From assembly GCF_035575815.1 (NCBI RefSeq), contig NZ_DATLXO010000011.1:20152-84151 (forward strand): a stretch of DNA of 64,000 nucleotides, read 5' to 3'. Shown in pieces: positions 51,147 to 59,220 of this stretch. The stretch comes from Iamia sp035575815 (GTDB lineage Bacteria; Actinomycetota; Acidimicrobiia; Acidimicrobiales; Iamiaceae). Position 1 is the first letter of the stretch, and each line of letters begins with the position of its first letter. Below the pieces are notes generated by a model, which had not been told where the DNA came from, did no database searches, and worked only from the letters and a program-made list of their open reading frames with translations. The position numbers and the translations under genes were made by a program.

Positions 51147-51522
51147 GTGACTGCTCTCGACGATGCCCGGGCGCACCTCCGCAAGGCGAGGGAGTTCCTC
51201 GAAGCCGCCGAGGTGAGCTCCGAGCGGGAGCTCTACAACGCCGCGACCTCCTCCGCCGGTGACGAGCGGCATCAACTCGAAGGACGCCATCTTCCTTGCG
51301 TTGACGGGTGCGACCGGCAAGACCGATCACCACGCTGATGGGGCGAAGGAGCTGAAGGCAGGCCCGACGACTGGGCCCTCCGCCACCACCCACGGCCGGT
51401 TGCTGAGGCTCAAGAACAGGTCGCAGTACCAGGCGGCCGATGTGGCAGGCGCCGACGCACGCAAGGCGGTCGAGTGGGCCGCCAGGCTGGTCGACGCCGC
51501 CGCGGGAAGCGTTGCGAACTGA
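51147..51522 (+). pseudogene. HEPN domain protein with a single-base frameshift
   Basis: The frame from the GTG at 51147 (ALDDARAHLRKAREFLEAAE, then ELYNAATSSA) is broken near 51258, where one extra G shifts into a stop. The next frame continues as VTSGINSKDAIFLALTGATG, then HADGAKEL, RLLRLKNRSQYQAADV and VEWAARLVDAA. Together these are a full HEPN helical bundle of about 125 residues; R-x-x-x-x-H is not seen but KNRSQY is near that site. HEPN proteins are often toxins paired with nucleotidyltransferases; no partner is adjacent. A sequencing error would restore the gene. Confidence 0.65.
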
Positions 51523-51692
51523 CCATCGCGTGCGCCGTGGAAGGCTGCACCGGCGCTACCGGCCTCGGCGGATGAGGACAGGTGCGCTGTGGACGCTGGC
51601 TCAGCGGGCGCGCTCGTGGTCGGTCTCGTTGATCCTTGGTACAGGATCCGGAACGTTCCGCGCCGTGCGGACCAGACGCCCTCGAACTGCGA

Positions 51693-52475
51693 TCAGCGTC
51701 CGGTGAAGGTGGCGCGGCCCGGGCCGTGCTCGGTGAAGGAGTCGACTCCGATGCGGGCGTCGTCGGTGGCGAACACCTGGGCGAAGAGCTCCTGTTCGAG
51801 GTCGAGCCCCGCAACCAGGCCCACGTCGAGGCCCCGATCGATGGCCCGCTTGGCCAGGGCCTGGGCCGCGACGGCGCCCCGAGCCAGCTCAGCCGCCCAC
51901 GCCCGCGCCGCGTCCTGCACCTCATCGGCGGCGACGACGCGATCGACCAGCCCGATCCGCAGGGCCTCCTCGGCCCCGACCGCCCGCCCGGTGAGGATCA
52001 TGTCCTTGGCCCGGGCCGGGCCGACCAGCCGGGCCAGGCGCTGGGTGCCACCGCCGCCGGGGATGATCCCGAGCAGGATCTCGGGCTGGCCGAGGCGGGC
52101 CCGGTCCGACGCCATCCGCAGGTCACAGGCGAGGGCCAGCTCGCAGCCGCCCCCGAGGGCCACGCCGCTGAGCGCGGCGATCACGGTGCGGGGGATGTCC
52201 GCCACCGCGCCCAGGGCCCGGGTGAACTGGGCGCCGATGGTGCGGGCCTCGTCGGGTCCGCCGAACTCGCTGATGTCGGCGCCCGCCGCGAACACGCGAT
52301 CGCCCCCGGTGACGACCACGGCGCCGGGCGGCTCGTCGATCAGCGCCTGGGCGGCCCCCTCGAGCTGACGCAGCACATCGGTCGACAACGCGTTGACCTT
52401 GCCGTTCTCGATGCGGAGGACAGCGACACCGTCGTCGCGACGCTCGACGGAGACGAGGGGCGGGATGGGGGCCAT
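51693..52475 (-). CDS. enoyl-CoA hydratase/isomerase family protein
   Basis: A 260-residue crotonase. FAAGADISEFGG provides the oxyanion loop, ALSGVALGGGCELALACDLR the second loop, and PEILLGIIPGGGGTQRL the expected catalytic Glu/Gly region (Glu in QPEILLG). It hydrates enoyl-CoA in fatty-acid breakdown or a related reaction. ATG at 52475 chosen; an open frame to 52661 runs through the 62-bp repeats. Confidence 0.9.
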   Translation of the reverse strand: MAPIPPLVSVERRDDGVAVLRIENGKVNALSTDVLRQLEGAAQALIDEPPGAVVVTGGDRVFAAGADISEFGGPDEARTIGAQFTRALGAVADIPRTVIAALSGVALGGGCELALACDLRMASDRARLGQPEILLGIIPGGGGTQRLARLVGPARAKDMILTGRAVGAEEALRIGLVDRVVAADEVQDAARAWAAELARGAVAAQALAKRAIDRGLDVGLVAGLDLEQELFAQVFATDDARIGVDSFTEHGPGRATFTGR

Positions 52476-52546
52476 GGCCGCTGAACCTAGCGAACCACCG
52501 TCTGGTACCGACCGGGCCGACCGTTCCGGGCCGGCCGGATCCCGAA

Positions 52547-52716
52547 CTGGTCGCGGATCCCGTCGCCCGAGGGACGGGGATCGCGTCCGGTTGGGCCAAC
52601 CGTGGGTTCTGGTCGCGGATCCCGTCGCCCGAGGGACGGGGACCGCGTCCGGTTCGGCCAACCGTGGGTTCTGGTCGCGGGTTCCGTCGTTCCGGGGGAC
52701 GGGGATCGCGATCGGT
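52547..52716. repeat. 62-bp-period intergenic repeat, locus 2 (three units)
   Basis: Units start with CTGGTCGCGG at 52547, 52609 and 52671. They contain GATCCCGTCGCCCGAGGGAC, GGGGATCGCG and GGCCAACCGTGGGTT, with near-inverted GATCCCGTC/GACGGGGATC arms. The first two units are almost identical; the third is cut short. The same unit and the same 62-bp spacing are seen at 27252. It separates the enoyl-CoA hydratase and NifU-like genes. Confidence 0.8.
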
Positions 52717-52743
52717 TCGCCTGCGTTACGAGGCCCAGATGGC

Positions 52744-53058
52744 TCAGAGCGAGACGGCGCTCTCCGAGGCCAGGCCCACGGCTTCGACGGAGGTGACGCC
52801 GGGGACCCGATCCTTGAGGATGCGCTCGACGCCGGCCTTCAGGGTGACGGTGGACGCCGGGCAGCTCACGCACGCCCCGGTGAGCTCGACGGAGACCACG
52901 CCGCTCTCCGCGTCGAAGCCCCGCAGGAAGATGTCGCCCCCGTCGGCCTGGATGGCCGGGCGGATCGCACCGATGGTGGTCTCAAGCTTCTCGAGCACGT
53001 CTCGCTCTGCTGTCTGTGGTCGGATCGTCCGGTGCGGGGGGAGATACCAGTCTCTCAC
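52744..53058 (-). CDS. NifU C-terminal domain (Nfu-type) Fe-S carrier
   Basis: A 104-residue protein whose last 80 residues are the Nfu domain: LETTIGAIRPAIQADGGDIF, then VELTGACVSCPASTVTLKAG with the C-x-x-C that holds a Fe-S cluster between two monomers. GTG at 53058 gives a 20-residue head (HRTIRPQTAERD); a GTG at 52998 would give an 84-residue minimal Nfu. It can deliver clusters made with sulfur from the desulfurase at 46277. Confidence 0.85.
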   Translation of the reverse strand: MRDWYLPPHRTIRPQTAERDVLEKLETTIGAIRPAIQADGGDIFLRGFDAESGVVSVELTGACVSCPASTVTLKAGVERILKDRVPGVTSVEAVGLASESAVSL

Positions 53059-53195
53059 GAGAGCCGCAGGGCCCCACCACCGTCGTTGATACGGGAAACG
53101 CCCCCTGGTCGACAGGTGTTCCCCCCTCCAGCCGTGGCGCGCGACACCTGCGGCGCGACTTTGGGCCGGTCGCGACCGTCCGTACCATCGGCCCG

Positions 53196-54554
53196 GTGCT
53201 GACCGCCCTCCTCGCCCACGGCTCCGCCGGGTTGGCGGGCGACGGCGTGCCCGGCGGGCTGCTCTACGCGGCGGTCGCCGCGGGGTCGGTGATCGGTGCC
53301 GTGGGGCTCAGGGCGCGCGGCGCGGCGACGCCGGTGGGCGGCCCGGCGGTCCCTACCCTCTCGGTGGATGGGGCCGAGGCCGGCCGCTGGCCGGGCGACG
53401 GCCTCCCCACCCCGGTGCGCCTCGCCGGCCAGGTGCTGGGGGTGGCGCTGCTGGCGCTGGTGCTGGCGGTGGGCTGGTTCGGCTCCGACCTCTCGGGCCT
53501 GAACCCGATGCCCCTTCTCCTGGTGGCGGTGGTCTGGTGGACCGTCCCGCTGCTGGCGTGGATCCTGGGCGACTGGTGGCGCGTCGTCGACCCCCATGAC
53601 GCCCTCGCCGCCGCGATCGACCGGGTCCGGGGCCGCCCCACCCCACCGGTCGGGCCCGCCGCGAGCGATGACGAGGCGGGCGACTGGTGGTTGCCGGCCG
53701 CCCTGCTGGCCACCTTCGCCTGGATGCTCACGTGCTGGCTCGACGGGCTGGCGCCCCGCCACCTGGCGGCCTGGGTGAGCGCCCTCACCGTCGTGATGGC
53801 CGTCGGTGCCGTGCTCGGCGGCCGAGGGTGGGTCCGACGCAACTCGCCGCTGGCGGTGCTCTGCGGCACCATCGCTGCTGCCTCCCCCGTGGCGTGGGAC
53901 GGCGGTCGGGTCAGGCTCCGCTCACCGCTGCGGGGGCTGGCCCGTCGCGCCGGTGGGCGCCGGTCGTTCGCCGTGCTCGCCGTCGTCCTGGGCGCCGCCG
54001 TGTGGGAGGCCGTCGCCGGCACCCGGTGGTGGGCCGACATCACCGGTGGCAGCACCGGGGCGAGGAGCACGCTGTGGTCGACGTTCGGGCTGGTCTGGTG
54101 CACCGTGGGTGTCGCCGGGGCCTGGGTGCTCGTCGCCCGCCTGGCCGAGGTCACCGCGGCCCCGTCCGGTGGTGAAGAGCTGCACGAGCCGCTGGCGGCC
54201 GACCTGGTCGCGGCCCTCGGGCCTCTGGCCGCGGTCGGCGTCTTCGTCCACCAGCTCGCCACCTGGCTCACATACGTGCAAGACCTGGTCGTCCTGGGCC
54301 TCGACCCCTTCAGCGAGGGGTGGGACCTCTTCGGCACGAGCAGCTGGCGGACGAACGAGGAGCTGCTCTCCGCCGGCGTCCGCTCGTGGATCCAGATCGT
54401 CCTGCTGGGCCTGGCCCTCGGCGTCATGCTGGTGGCCGGCTGGGACCGGATGGCCTCGCGGGTCGGCGCGGCGGTGGCCCGCGCCGGCTGGACCCTGGCG
54501 GCGTGGACGGCAGGATCGGGATCCGTCGCGCTCTGGCTCCTGCTGGGCGCATGA
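53196..54554 (+). CDS. uncharacterised polytopic membrane protein
   Basis: A 452-residue protein with about 10-11 hydrophobic segments (for example GGLLYAAVAAGSVIGAVGL, GVALLALVLAVGWFGSDL, LLLVAVVWWTVPLLAWILG, LAAWVSALTVVMAVGAVLG, WIQIVLLGLALGVMLVAGW). Trp-rich loops and WWRVVDPHDALAAAI recall bacterial Wzy-like or conserved actinobacterial membrane proteins, but I cannot name a family. GTG at 53196 sits 7-8 nt after TACCAT, so the mRNA is probably leaderless. Its stop overlaps the start of repeat copy C. Confidence 0.75.
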   Translation: MLTALLAHGSAGLAGDGVPGGLLYAAVAAGSVIGAVGLRARGAATPVGGPAVPTLSVDGAEAGRWPGDGLPTPVRLAGQVLGVALLALVLAVGWFGSDLSGLNPMPLLLVAVVWWTVPLLAWILGDWWRVVDPHDALAAAIDRVRGRPTPPVGPAASDDEAGDWWLPAALLATFAWMLTCWLDGLAPRHLAAWVSALTVVMAVGAVLGGRGWVRRNSPLAVLCGTIAAASPVAWDGGRVRLRSPLRGLARRAGGRRSFAVLAVVLGAAVWEAVAGTRWWADITGGSTGARSTLWSTFGLVWCTVGVAGAWVLVARLAEVTAAPSGGEELHEPLAADLVAALGPLAAVGVFVHQLATWLTYVQDLVVLGLDPFSEGWDLFGTSSWRTNEELLSAGVRSWIQIVLLGLALGVMLVAGWDRMASRVGAAVARAGWTLAAWTAGSGSVALWLLLGA

Positions 54555-54721
54555 GCGAGCACCGCGAGCGAACCAGGAAGCACGGGCTCTCTGACGGCGG
54601 AGCCCGCGGAGCCGTCAGTGCTCATTGGTGCCCGCCGACGCGAACCCGACTCGACGTCCCCCGCGACCGAACGGTGCACCCCCGACTGGACGTGCCCCAA
54701 GACCCCATGGTGCACCGATGA
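54551..54721 (+). repeat. copy C of the coding-capable dispersed element (56-codon ORF)
   Basis: The unit starts with an ATG that overlaps the stop of the membrane gene (ATGA at 54551) and ends with a TGA that overlaps the ATG of the next gene. The shared core GGGCTCTCTGACGGCGGAGC is identical to A and B. The frame reads MSEHRERTRKHGLSDGGARG and continues through AHWCPPT. Its tail RLDVPRDRTVHP-RLDVPQDPMVHR is a 12-residue (36-nt) tandem duplication not found in A or B, which explains its extra length. Confidence 0.75.
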
Positions 54722-54939
54722 GCTCGGCTCCTCTGCTGCTGGCCCACCAGGGCGGGTGGGACGAGATCTTGCTGATCCTCACCCCGATCTCGCTCTTCGC
54801 CGGGCTGCTCTGGATCGCCAACCGCCGGGCCAACGCCGAGATCCGCCGGCGCCGCGAGACCGAGGGCGGGACCGACGGCGAGACCGGCGAGGGCGACCCC
54901 GAGCCCGACGGCCACCCCGTGGATCCCCCTCCCCCCTGA
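54718..54939 (+). CDS. small single-helix membrane protein
   Basis: A 73-residue protein with a Ser/Ala N-terminus, one helix (WDEILLILTPISLFAGLLWIA), then a basic stretch NRRANAEIRRRRE and an acidic/Pro tail. Similar short membrane proteins are common in actinobacteria with no known role. It begins MSSAP, after the ATGA overlap with repeat copy C. Confidence 0.65.
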   Translation: MSSAPLLLAHQGGWDEILLILTPISLFAGLLWIANRRANAEIRRRRETEGGTDGETGEGDPEPDGHPVDPPPP

Positions 54940-55007
54940 CGCCTCACGTTCACAGTCGCGGCGTGGCTCGGGGTCCGCGTGGTGCTCGTCGTGGCGCGAC
55001 AGGACGG

Positions 55008-55182
55008 CTCAGAACGCGCGCCAGTAGGCGATGCCGACCGTTGACCGTTGGTCCGTCACGGGGAGGCGTTCTGAGCGCTTTCAGCGGCTTCGCCGCCGAA
55101 AGACCACCCGTTCTGTCGGTGAGAGGCCGCGCTCGACCGGATCGGATGACTTCGACTTGGTGCCTACTGGCGCGGCCTCTCA
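55008..55182. repeat. structured intergenic region with several long inverted repeats
   Basis: Perfect inverted pairs found here are CTCAGAACGC/GCGTTCTGAG (55008-55017, 55066-55075), GCGCCAGTAGGC/GCCTACTGGCGC (55018-55029, 55162-55173), and TGAGAGGCCGCGC/GCGCGGCCTCTCA (55120-55132, 55170-55182), with a further CTTTC-A-GCGGC/GCCGC-C-GAAAG stem near 55077-55101. The last right arm includes the murA stop codon. It may be a bidirectional terminator between the small membrane protein (+) and murA (-), or a structured RNA/palindromic element; the two 12-13-bp right arms overlap, so they are alternatives. Confidence 0.55.
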
Positions 55183-56427
55183 GTCGGCGTCGAGGTCGGC
55201 GCCGATGGCGGTGAGCTTCTCGACGAAGCGGTCGTAGCCGCGGGCGACGTGGTGGGCGTCGGACACGACCGTCTCGCCGTCGGCTCCCAGGGCGGCCACC
55301 ACGATGGCCGCTCCCGCCCGGATGTCATGGGCCCGCACCGGCGCCCCCGAGAGGCGGGGCACCCCCCGGATGAGGGCGTAGTGGTACTCGACGCGGATGT
55401 CCGCGCCCATGCGGGAGAGCTCGTCGACGTAGCGGAAGCGCCCGCCGAAGATGTTCTCGGTGGCGATCCCGGCCCCATCAGCGACCGAGAGGGCGGCGAC
55501 CATGAGCGGCATGTAGTCGGTGGCGACCCCGGGGTACGGGAGGCTGTTGATGTCGACGGCCCGGAGCCGCTCGGGGGCCGACGCCCAGACACCGTCGGGG
55601 TGCGCCGAGGTCCGCAGCCCCATGTCGCCCAGCTTCTGCATCAACATGTCCATGTGCTCGGGGCGGGCGTCCTCGAGCACCAGCTCGCCCCCGGCGATGG
55701 CCAGCGCGGTCAGGTACGTCGCCGCCTCGAGCCGATCAGGGATCACCTGGTGGTCGACGGGGTGCAGCGTCGGAACGCCGTCGATGGTGATGGTGCTGCT
55801 GCCGGCGCCGAGGACGCTGGCGCCCATGCGGTTGAGGAAGGCGGCCAGGTCGGCCAGCTCAGGCTCCTTGGCCGCGTTCTCGATCACGGTCGTGCCTTCG
55901 GCCAGCACCGCCGCCATCAGCGCGTTCTCGGTGGCCCCGACGCTCGGGAACTCGAGCACGATCCGCGCCCCGCGCAGGCGGTCGGCCCGACCCTCGATGT
56001 AGCCGTGCTCGGTGTGGAACTCGGCGCCGAGGCGTCGCAGGGCGTCGAGGTGCCAGTCGATGGGACGTTGGCCGAAGTCGTCGCCGCCGGGCATGGACAC
56101 CCGGGCCCGGCCCAGGCGGGCGATGAGCGGCCCCAGCACCACGATCGACGCCCGCATGGCCTCGACCAGCTCGTAGGGCGCCTCGGGCACGGTGTCGGCG
56201 GGGGTGTCAACGGTGAGCACCGCATCCGCGTAGGAGACCTCGGACCCCATGGCCCGGAGCAGGTCGGCCATCAGCCGCACGTCGGTGATGTCGGGGACGT
56301 TGCGGATCGTGAAGCGCCCCTCGGCCAGGACCGTCGCGGCCATGAGCTTCAGCACCGAGTTCTTGGCGCCGGAGATCTTCACCCGCCCGTCGAGGGGCCC
56401 ACTGCCGCGCACGCGGATCCGTTCCAT
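55180..56427 (-). CDS. murA: UDP-N-acetylglucosamine 1-carboxyvinyltransferase
   Basis: A 415-residue MurA, first committed step of peptidoglycan synthesis. KISGAKNSVLKLMAATVL (substrate Lys-Asn) is at the N-terminus. The active-site loop reads MPGGDDFGQRPIDWHL, so the Cys that is normal in E. coli (Cys115) is Asp116, as in Mycobacterium, which predicts fosfomycin resistance. FPSVGATENALMAAVLA and PYPGVATDYMPLMVA are conserved. ATG at 56427; divergent from an MFS gene. Confidence 0.95.
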   Translation of the reverse strand: MERIRVRGSGPLDGRVKISGAKNSVLKLMAATVLAEGRFTIRNVPDITDVRLMADLLRAMGSEVSYADAVLTVDTPADTVPEAPYELVEAMRASIVVLGPLIARLGRARVSMPGGDDFGQRPIDWHLDALRRLGAEFHTEHGYIEGRADRLRGARIVLEFPSVGATENALMAAVLAEGTTVIENAAKEPELADLAAFLNRMGASVLGAGSSTITIDGVPTLHPVDHQVIPDRLEAATYLTALAIAGGELVLEDARPEHMDMLMQKLGDMGLRTSAHPDGVWASAPERLRAVDINSLPYPGVATDYMPLMVAALSVADGAGIATENIFGGRFRYVDELSRMGADIRVEYHYALIRGVPRLSGAPVRAHDIRAGAAIVVAALGADGETVVSDAHHVARGYDRFVEKLTAIGADLDAD

Positions 56428-56513
56428 CGGGCCAGCATGCCACCCGTCTCCAGAGGCCGACGCGGCGCCGCGCCGGATCGCGAGGGCGGGCTCTCGATGG
56501 ACGAACATGAGGT

Positions 56514-58193
56514 GTGGCGAGGGTCTCCCAGACGGTCGTGGTCGACCCCGACACCGCCGAGGGGCTCCTCCGCCCGCGCGCTGACATCCTCGTCGAACGA
56601 GCCTGGACCGGGTCCGACGCTCGGGACTGGGGCGACGCCCACCCGGACGTCCCGTCCGACGCCGACCCCCACGGCCGCGAGGAGGGACCCGATCCCGGCG
56701 CGGCCCGGACGGCCACCTTCGGGCTCGAGCGCGGGCCGATGGCCAGCTACCGCCGCGACGTCGAGGCCGCGGTCCGCGCCGACGGCCAGGTCGCGGTCAC
56801 CGAGACGACGCGCTTCCGCCTGGCCCTCGGCCCGTGGGGCGCGGTCGTGTCCCCGCTCATCGCCCGCGCCCTGCGCCGCACGACCCGGCGGGACATCGCC
56901 CGCAGCCCCGTGTGGGCCCCACCCGCGACCCTCGATGTCCGATCGGGGACCATCCTCGGACTCCTGCTCACCCTGGCCCTGGTGGCCGGCTACCTGGGCA
57001 CGGTGATGACCCAGACCATCACCTACGCGGCCGATGAGTTCGGCCGGGGCACCACCGCCCAGGGCGGAGCCTTGGCCGCCGTGCGCGTCGGGACCCTCGG
57101 CAGCCTGGCCCTGGTGGCCCTGGCCGACCGTCGCGGCCGGCGTCGACTCCTGCTGCTGTCGCTGGCGGCCGCATGCCTGGCCACGGTGCTGGGCGCCTTC
57201 TCGCCGACCCTCGAGGTGCTGGGCGTGACCCAGACCATGGCGCGAGGCTTCACCACTGCGGTCACGCTGCTCCTCGCGGTCGTCGCCGCCGAGGAGATGC
57301 CGGCCGGGGCCCGGGCGTATGCCATCAGCGTTATGACCATGACCGGGGCGCTGGGCGCCGGGGTGGCGCTGTGGGCCCTCCCTCTGGCCGACGTGGGCGA
57401 ACAGGGGTGGCGGATCCTCTACCTGATCCCGGTGCTCGGCCTGCCGTTGGTGGCGTGGGTGCGGCGCCAGCTGCCCGAGAGCCAGCGCTTCGTGCGCCCC
57501 CACCGCGACGCGCGGGTCGTCAAGGGCCACGGCGCCCGCCTCTGGTCGATCGGGGCTGCGCTGTTCTGCTCGTCGGCCTTCGGGGCACCCAGCAGCCAGC
57601 TCCTCAACGACTTCCTGCGCGACGAGCGGGGGTTCTCCGCGGCCCGGATCTCGCTGTTCGCCGTCCTGACCAGCACCCCGGCCGGCATCGCCCTCGTCGC
57701 CGGCGGGCGGCTGGCCGACACGCGAGGCCGCCGCCACGTCGTGGCCATCGGCGTCGCCGGCGGCGCCGTGCTCGGGGCGTGGGGCTTCACCATGGCGGGC
57801 TGGCCGCTGTGGATGGCCAACCTGGGGGCCACCATGCTCGGCGCCCTCGCAGTGCCGGCCCTCGGGGCCTACAGCCCCGAGCTTTTCCCGACCGCGGCGC
57901 GGGCCAAGGCCGCGGGCATCCTCCAGGTGTTCTCGGTGGTGGGCAGCGCGATCGGGCTGGTGGTGGCGGGCGTGGCCAAGGACCAAACCGGTCGCCTGGC
58001 CGACGGGATGTTCCTGCTGTTGCCGCTCGCTCTGCTGGTCGCGGTCCTGGCCCTGACCGTCTTCCCCGAGACCGCCCGGCGCGAGCTGGAGGACATCAAC
58101 CCCGAGGACGACCTCTCGGTCCCCGGCGAGGGCCCGATCGTCGCCGGTGAGGACCCACCGCCCGCGGGGTCGCCGGCCCCGGGCCTGACCTAG
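56514..58193 (+). CDS. MFS transporter with a long N-terminal extension
   Basis: A 559-residue protein. Residues 1-135 are not membrane spanning: an acidic linker then RDVEAAVRADGQVAVTETTR, FRLALGPWGAVVSPL, which resembles the end of a START/SRPBCC-type domain. Twelve helices follow, with DRRGRRRLLLLSLAAA (motif A) and ADTRGRRHVVAIG in the second half, as in sugar/metabolite and drug MFS. Substrate unknown. GTG start; its TAG stop overlaps the -10 box (TAGCAT) of the next gene. Confidence 0.8.
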   Translation: MARVSQTVVVDPDTAEGLLRPRADILVERAWTGSDARDWGDAHPDVPSDADPHGREEGPDPGAARTATFGLERGPMASYRRDVEAAVRADGQVAVTETTRFRLALGPWGAVVSPLIARALRRTTRRDIARSPVWAPPATLDVRSGTILGLLLTLALVAGYLGTVMTQTITYAADEFGRGTTAQGGALAAVRVGTLGSLALVALADRRGRRRLLLLSLAAACLATVLGAFSPTLEVLGVTQTMARGFTTAVTLLLAVVAAEEMPAGARAYAISVMTMTGALGAGVALWALPLADVGEQGWRILYLIPVLGLPLVAWVRRQLPESQRFVRPHRDARVVKGHGARLWSIGAALFCSSAFGAPSSQLLNDFLRDERGFSAARISLFAVLTSTPAGIALVAGGRLADTRGRRHVVAIGVAGGAVLGAWGFTMAGWPLWMANLGATMLGALAVPALGAYSPELFPTAARAKAAGILQVFSVVGSAIGLVVAGVAKDQTGRLADGMFLLLPLALLVAVLALTVFPETARRELEDINPEDDLSVPGEGPIVAGEDPPPAGSPAPGLT

Positions 58194-58204
58194 CATCCGC
58201 CCCC

Positions 58205-59179
58205 GTGAACCGGCCCGAGCCCACCCGCAGGACCATCGCCCTCACCGGCGGCGGCTTCCTCGCTGTCGTGCTCGTCGTGGCCACCGCGCTCTCGTGCACG
58301 AGGAGCGAACCGGAGCTCGGACCGGCCGCCTCACGACCCACGACGACCACGACCATCGCGGCCACGACACCGTCCACCGTCGGGCCGATCATCTCCTCGA
58401 CGACCGCCCCCACGACGACCAACGGCCCCACGACCAACGGCCCCACGACCAACGGCCCCACGACCGACGCCCCCTCGACCAACGGCCCCACCACCGCCAC
58501 GACCACCCCCACCACCGGCACGACGCCACGCGCGTCCTCCGACCCGGTTGCCCCCGCCGGGCTCGGTCTGCTCCCGGCTCGCACCAGTGAGGTCGCGACC
58601 GTCCGCTCGGGCGTCGGGGAGGTCACCGTCTACGACTCGGCCACCGGTGCGGCCACCGACGCGGTGGACGCGACCGGCGACTACGGCCAGCCCCAGGTGT
58701 TCTTGGTCCTCGAGCGCTCAGCGGGTCGCCTCCACGTGCTGCTGCCGGTACGCCCCAACGGCAGCCAGGGCTGGATCGACGAGGCCGACGTCGACGTGGC
58801 GACCCACGACTACCAGATCCAGGTGTCGCTCTCGGAGTTCCGGATGCTCGTGCAGCAGGGCGACCGGGTCGTCATCGACACCGCCATCGGCGTGGGCACC
58901 CAGGACACCCCCACCGTCGGCGGCGACTTCTACACCTGGGTCCTGCTCGACCCGACGAACGCCGGCTACGGCTCCTACGCCTACGGCCTGTCGGGCTTCT
59001 CCACCCTCGAGCAGTTCGCCGGCGGTGATGGGCGCATGGGCATCCACGGCACGGCGGACGACTCCTCGATCGGACGCAACGTCAGCCGCGGCTGTGTCCG
59101 CATACCCGACGACGTGGTCGTGGCGATGGTCGAGGACGTCGGCCTCCCCCTGGGTGTGCCCGTCTCGGTCCAGGCCTGA
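58205..59179 (+). CDS. lipoprotein-like L,D-transpeptidase (YkuD)
   Basis: A 324-residue secreted enzyme. A signal peptide with AVVLVVATALSC and a lipid-type Cys near residue 31 is followed by a Thr/Pro linker with five copies of the 15-bp unit encoding TTNGP. The YkuD domain at the end shows DRVVIDTAIGVGTQDTPTVG, FYTWVLL, MGIHGTADDSSIG (His) and NVSRGCVRIPDD (catalytic Cys near 297). It would make 3-3 cross-links in peptidoglycan. GTG at 58205 lies 8 nt after TAGCAT, so the mRNA is probably leaderless. Confidence 0.9.
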   Translation: MNRPEPTRRTIALTGGGFLAVVLVVATALSCTRSEPELGPAASRPTTTTTIAATTPSTVGPIISSTTAPTTTNGPTTNGPTTNGPTTDAPSTNGPTTATTTPTTGTTPRASSDPVAPAGLGLLPARTSEVATVRSGVGEVTVYDSATGAATDAVDATGDYGQPQVFLVLERSAGRLHVLLPVRPNGSQGWIDEADVDVATHDYQIQVSLSEFRMLVQQGDRVVIDTAIGVGTQDTPTVGGDFYTWVLLDPTNAGYGSYAYGLSGFSTLEQFAGGDGRMGIHGTADDSSIGRNVSRGCVRIPDDVVVAMVEDVGLPLGVPVSVQA

Positions 59180-59220
59180 CGGTCCGGTCCAGTAGCGTCT
59201 GCCCTCGCGGTCAGGTCGAC

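Noticed and set aside
55031..55237. 68-residue plus-strand frame
   Set aside because: Lies in the inverted-repeat region and overlaps murA; no coding sign.
58400..58500. ACGACCAACGGCCCC tandem repeats as a regulatory array
   Set aside because: They are in-frame 15-bp units coding the TTNGP linker of the L,D-transpeptidase.
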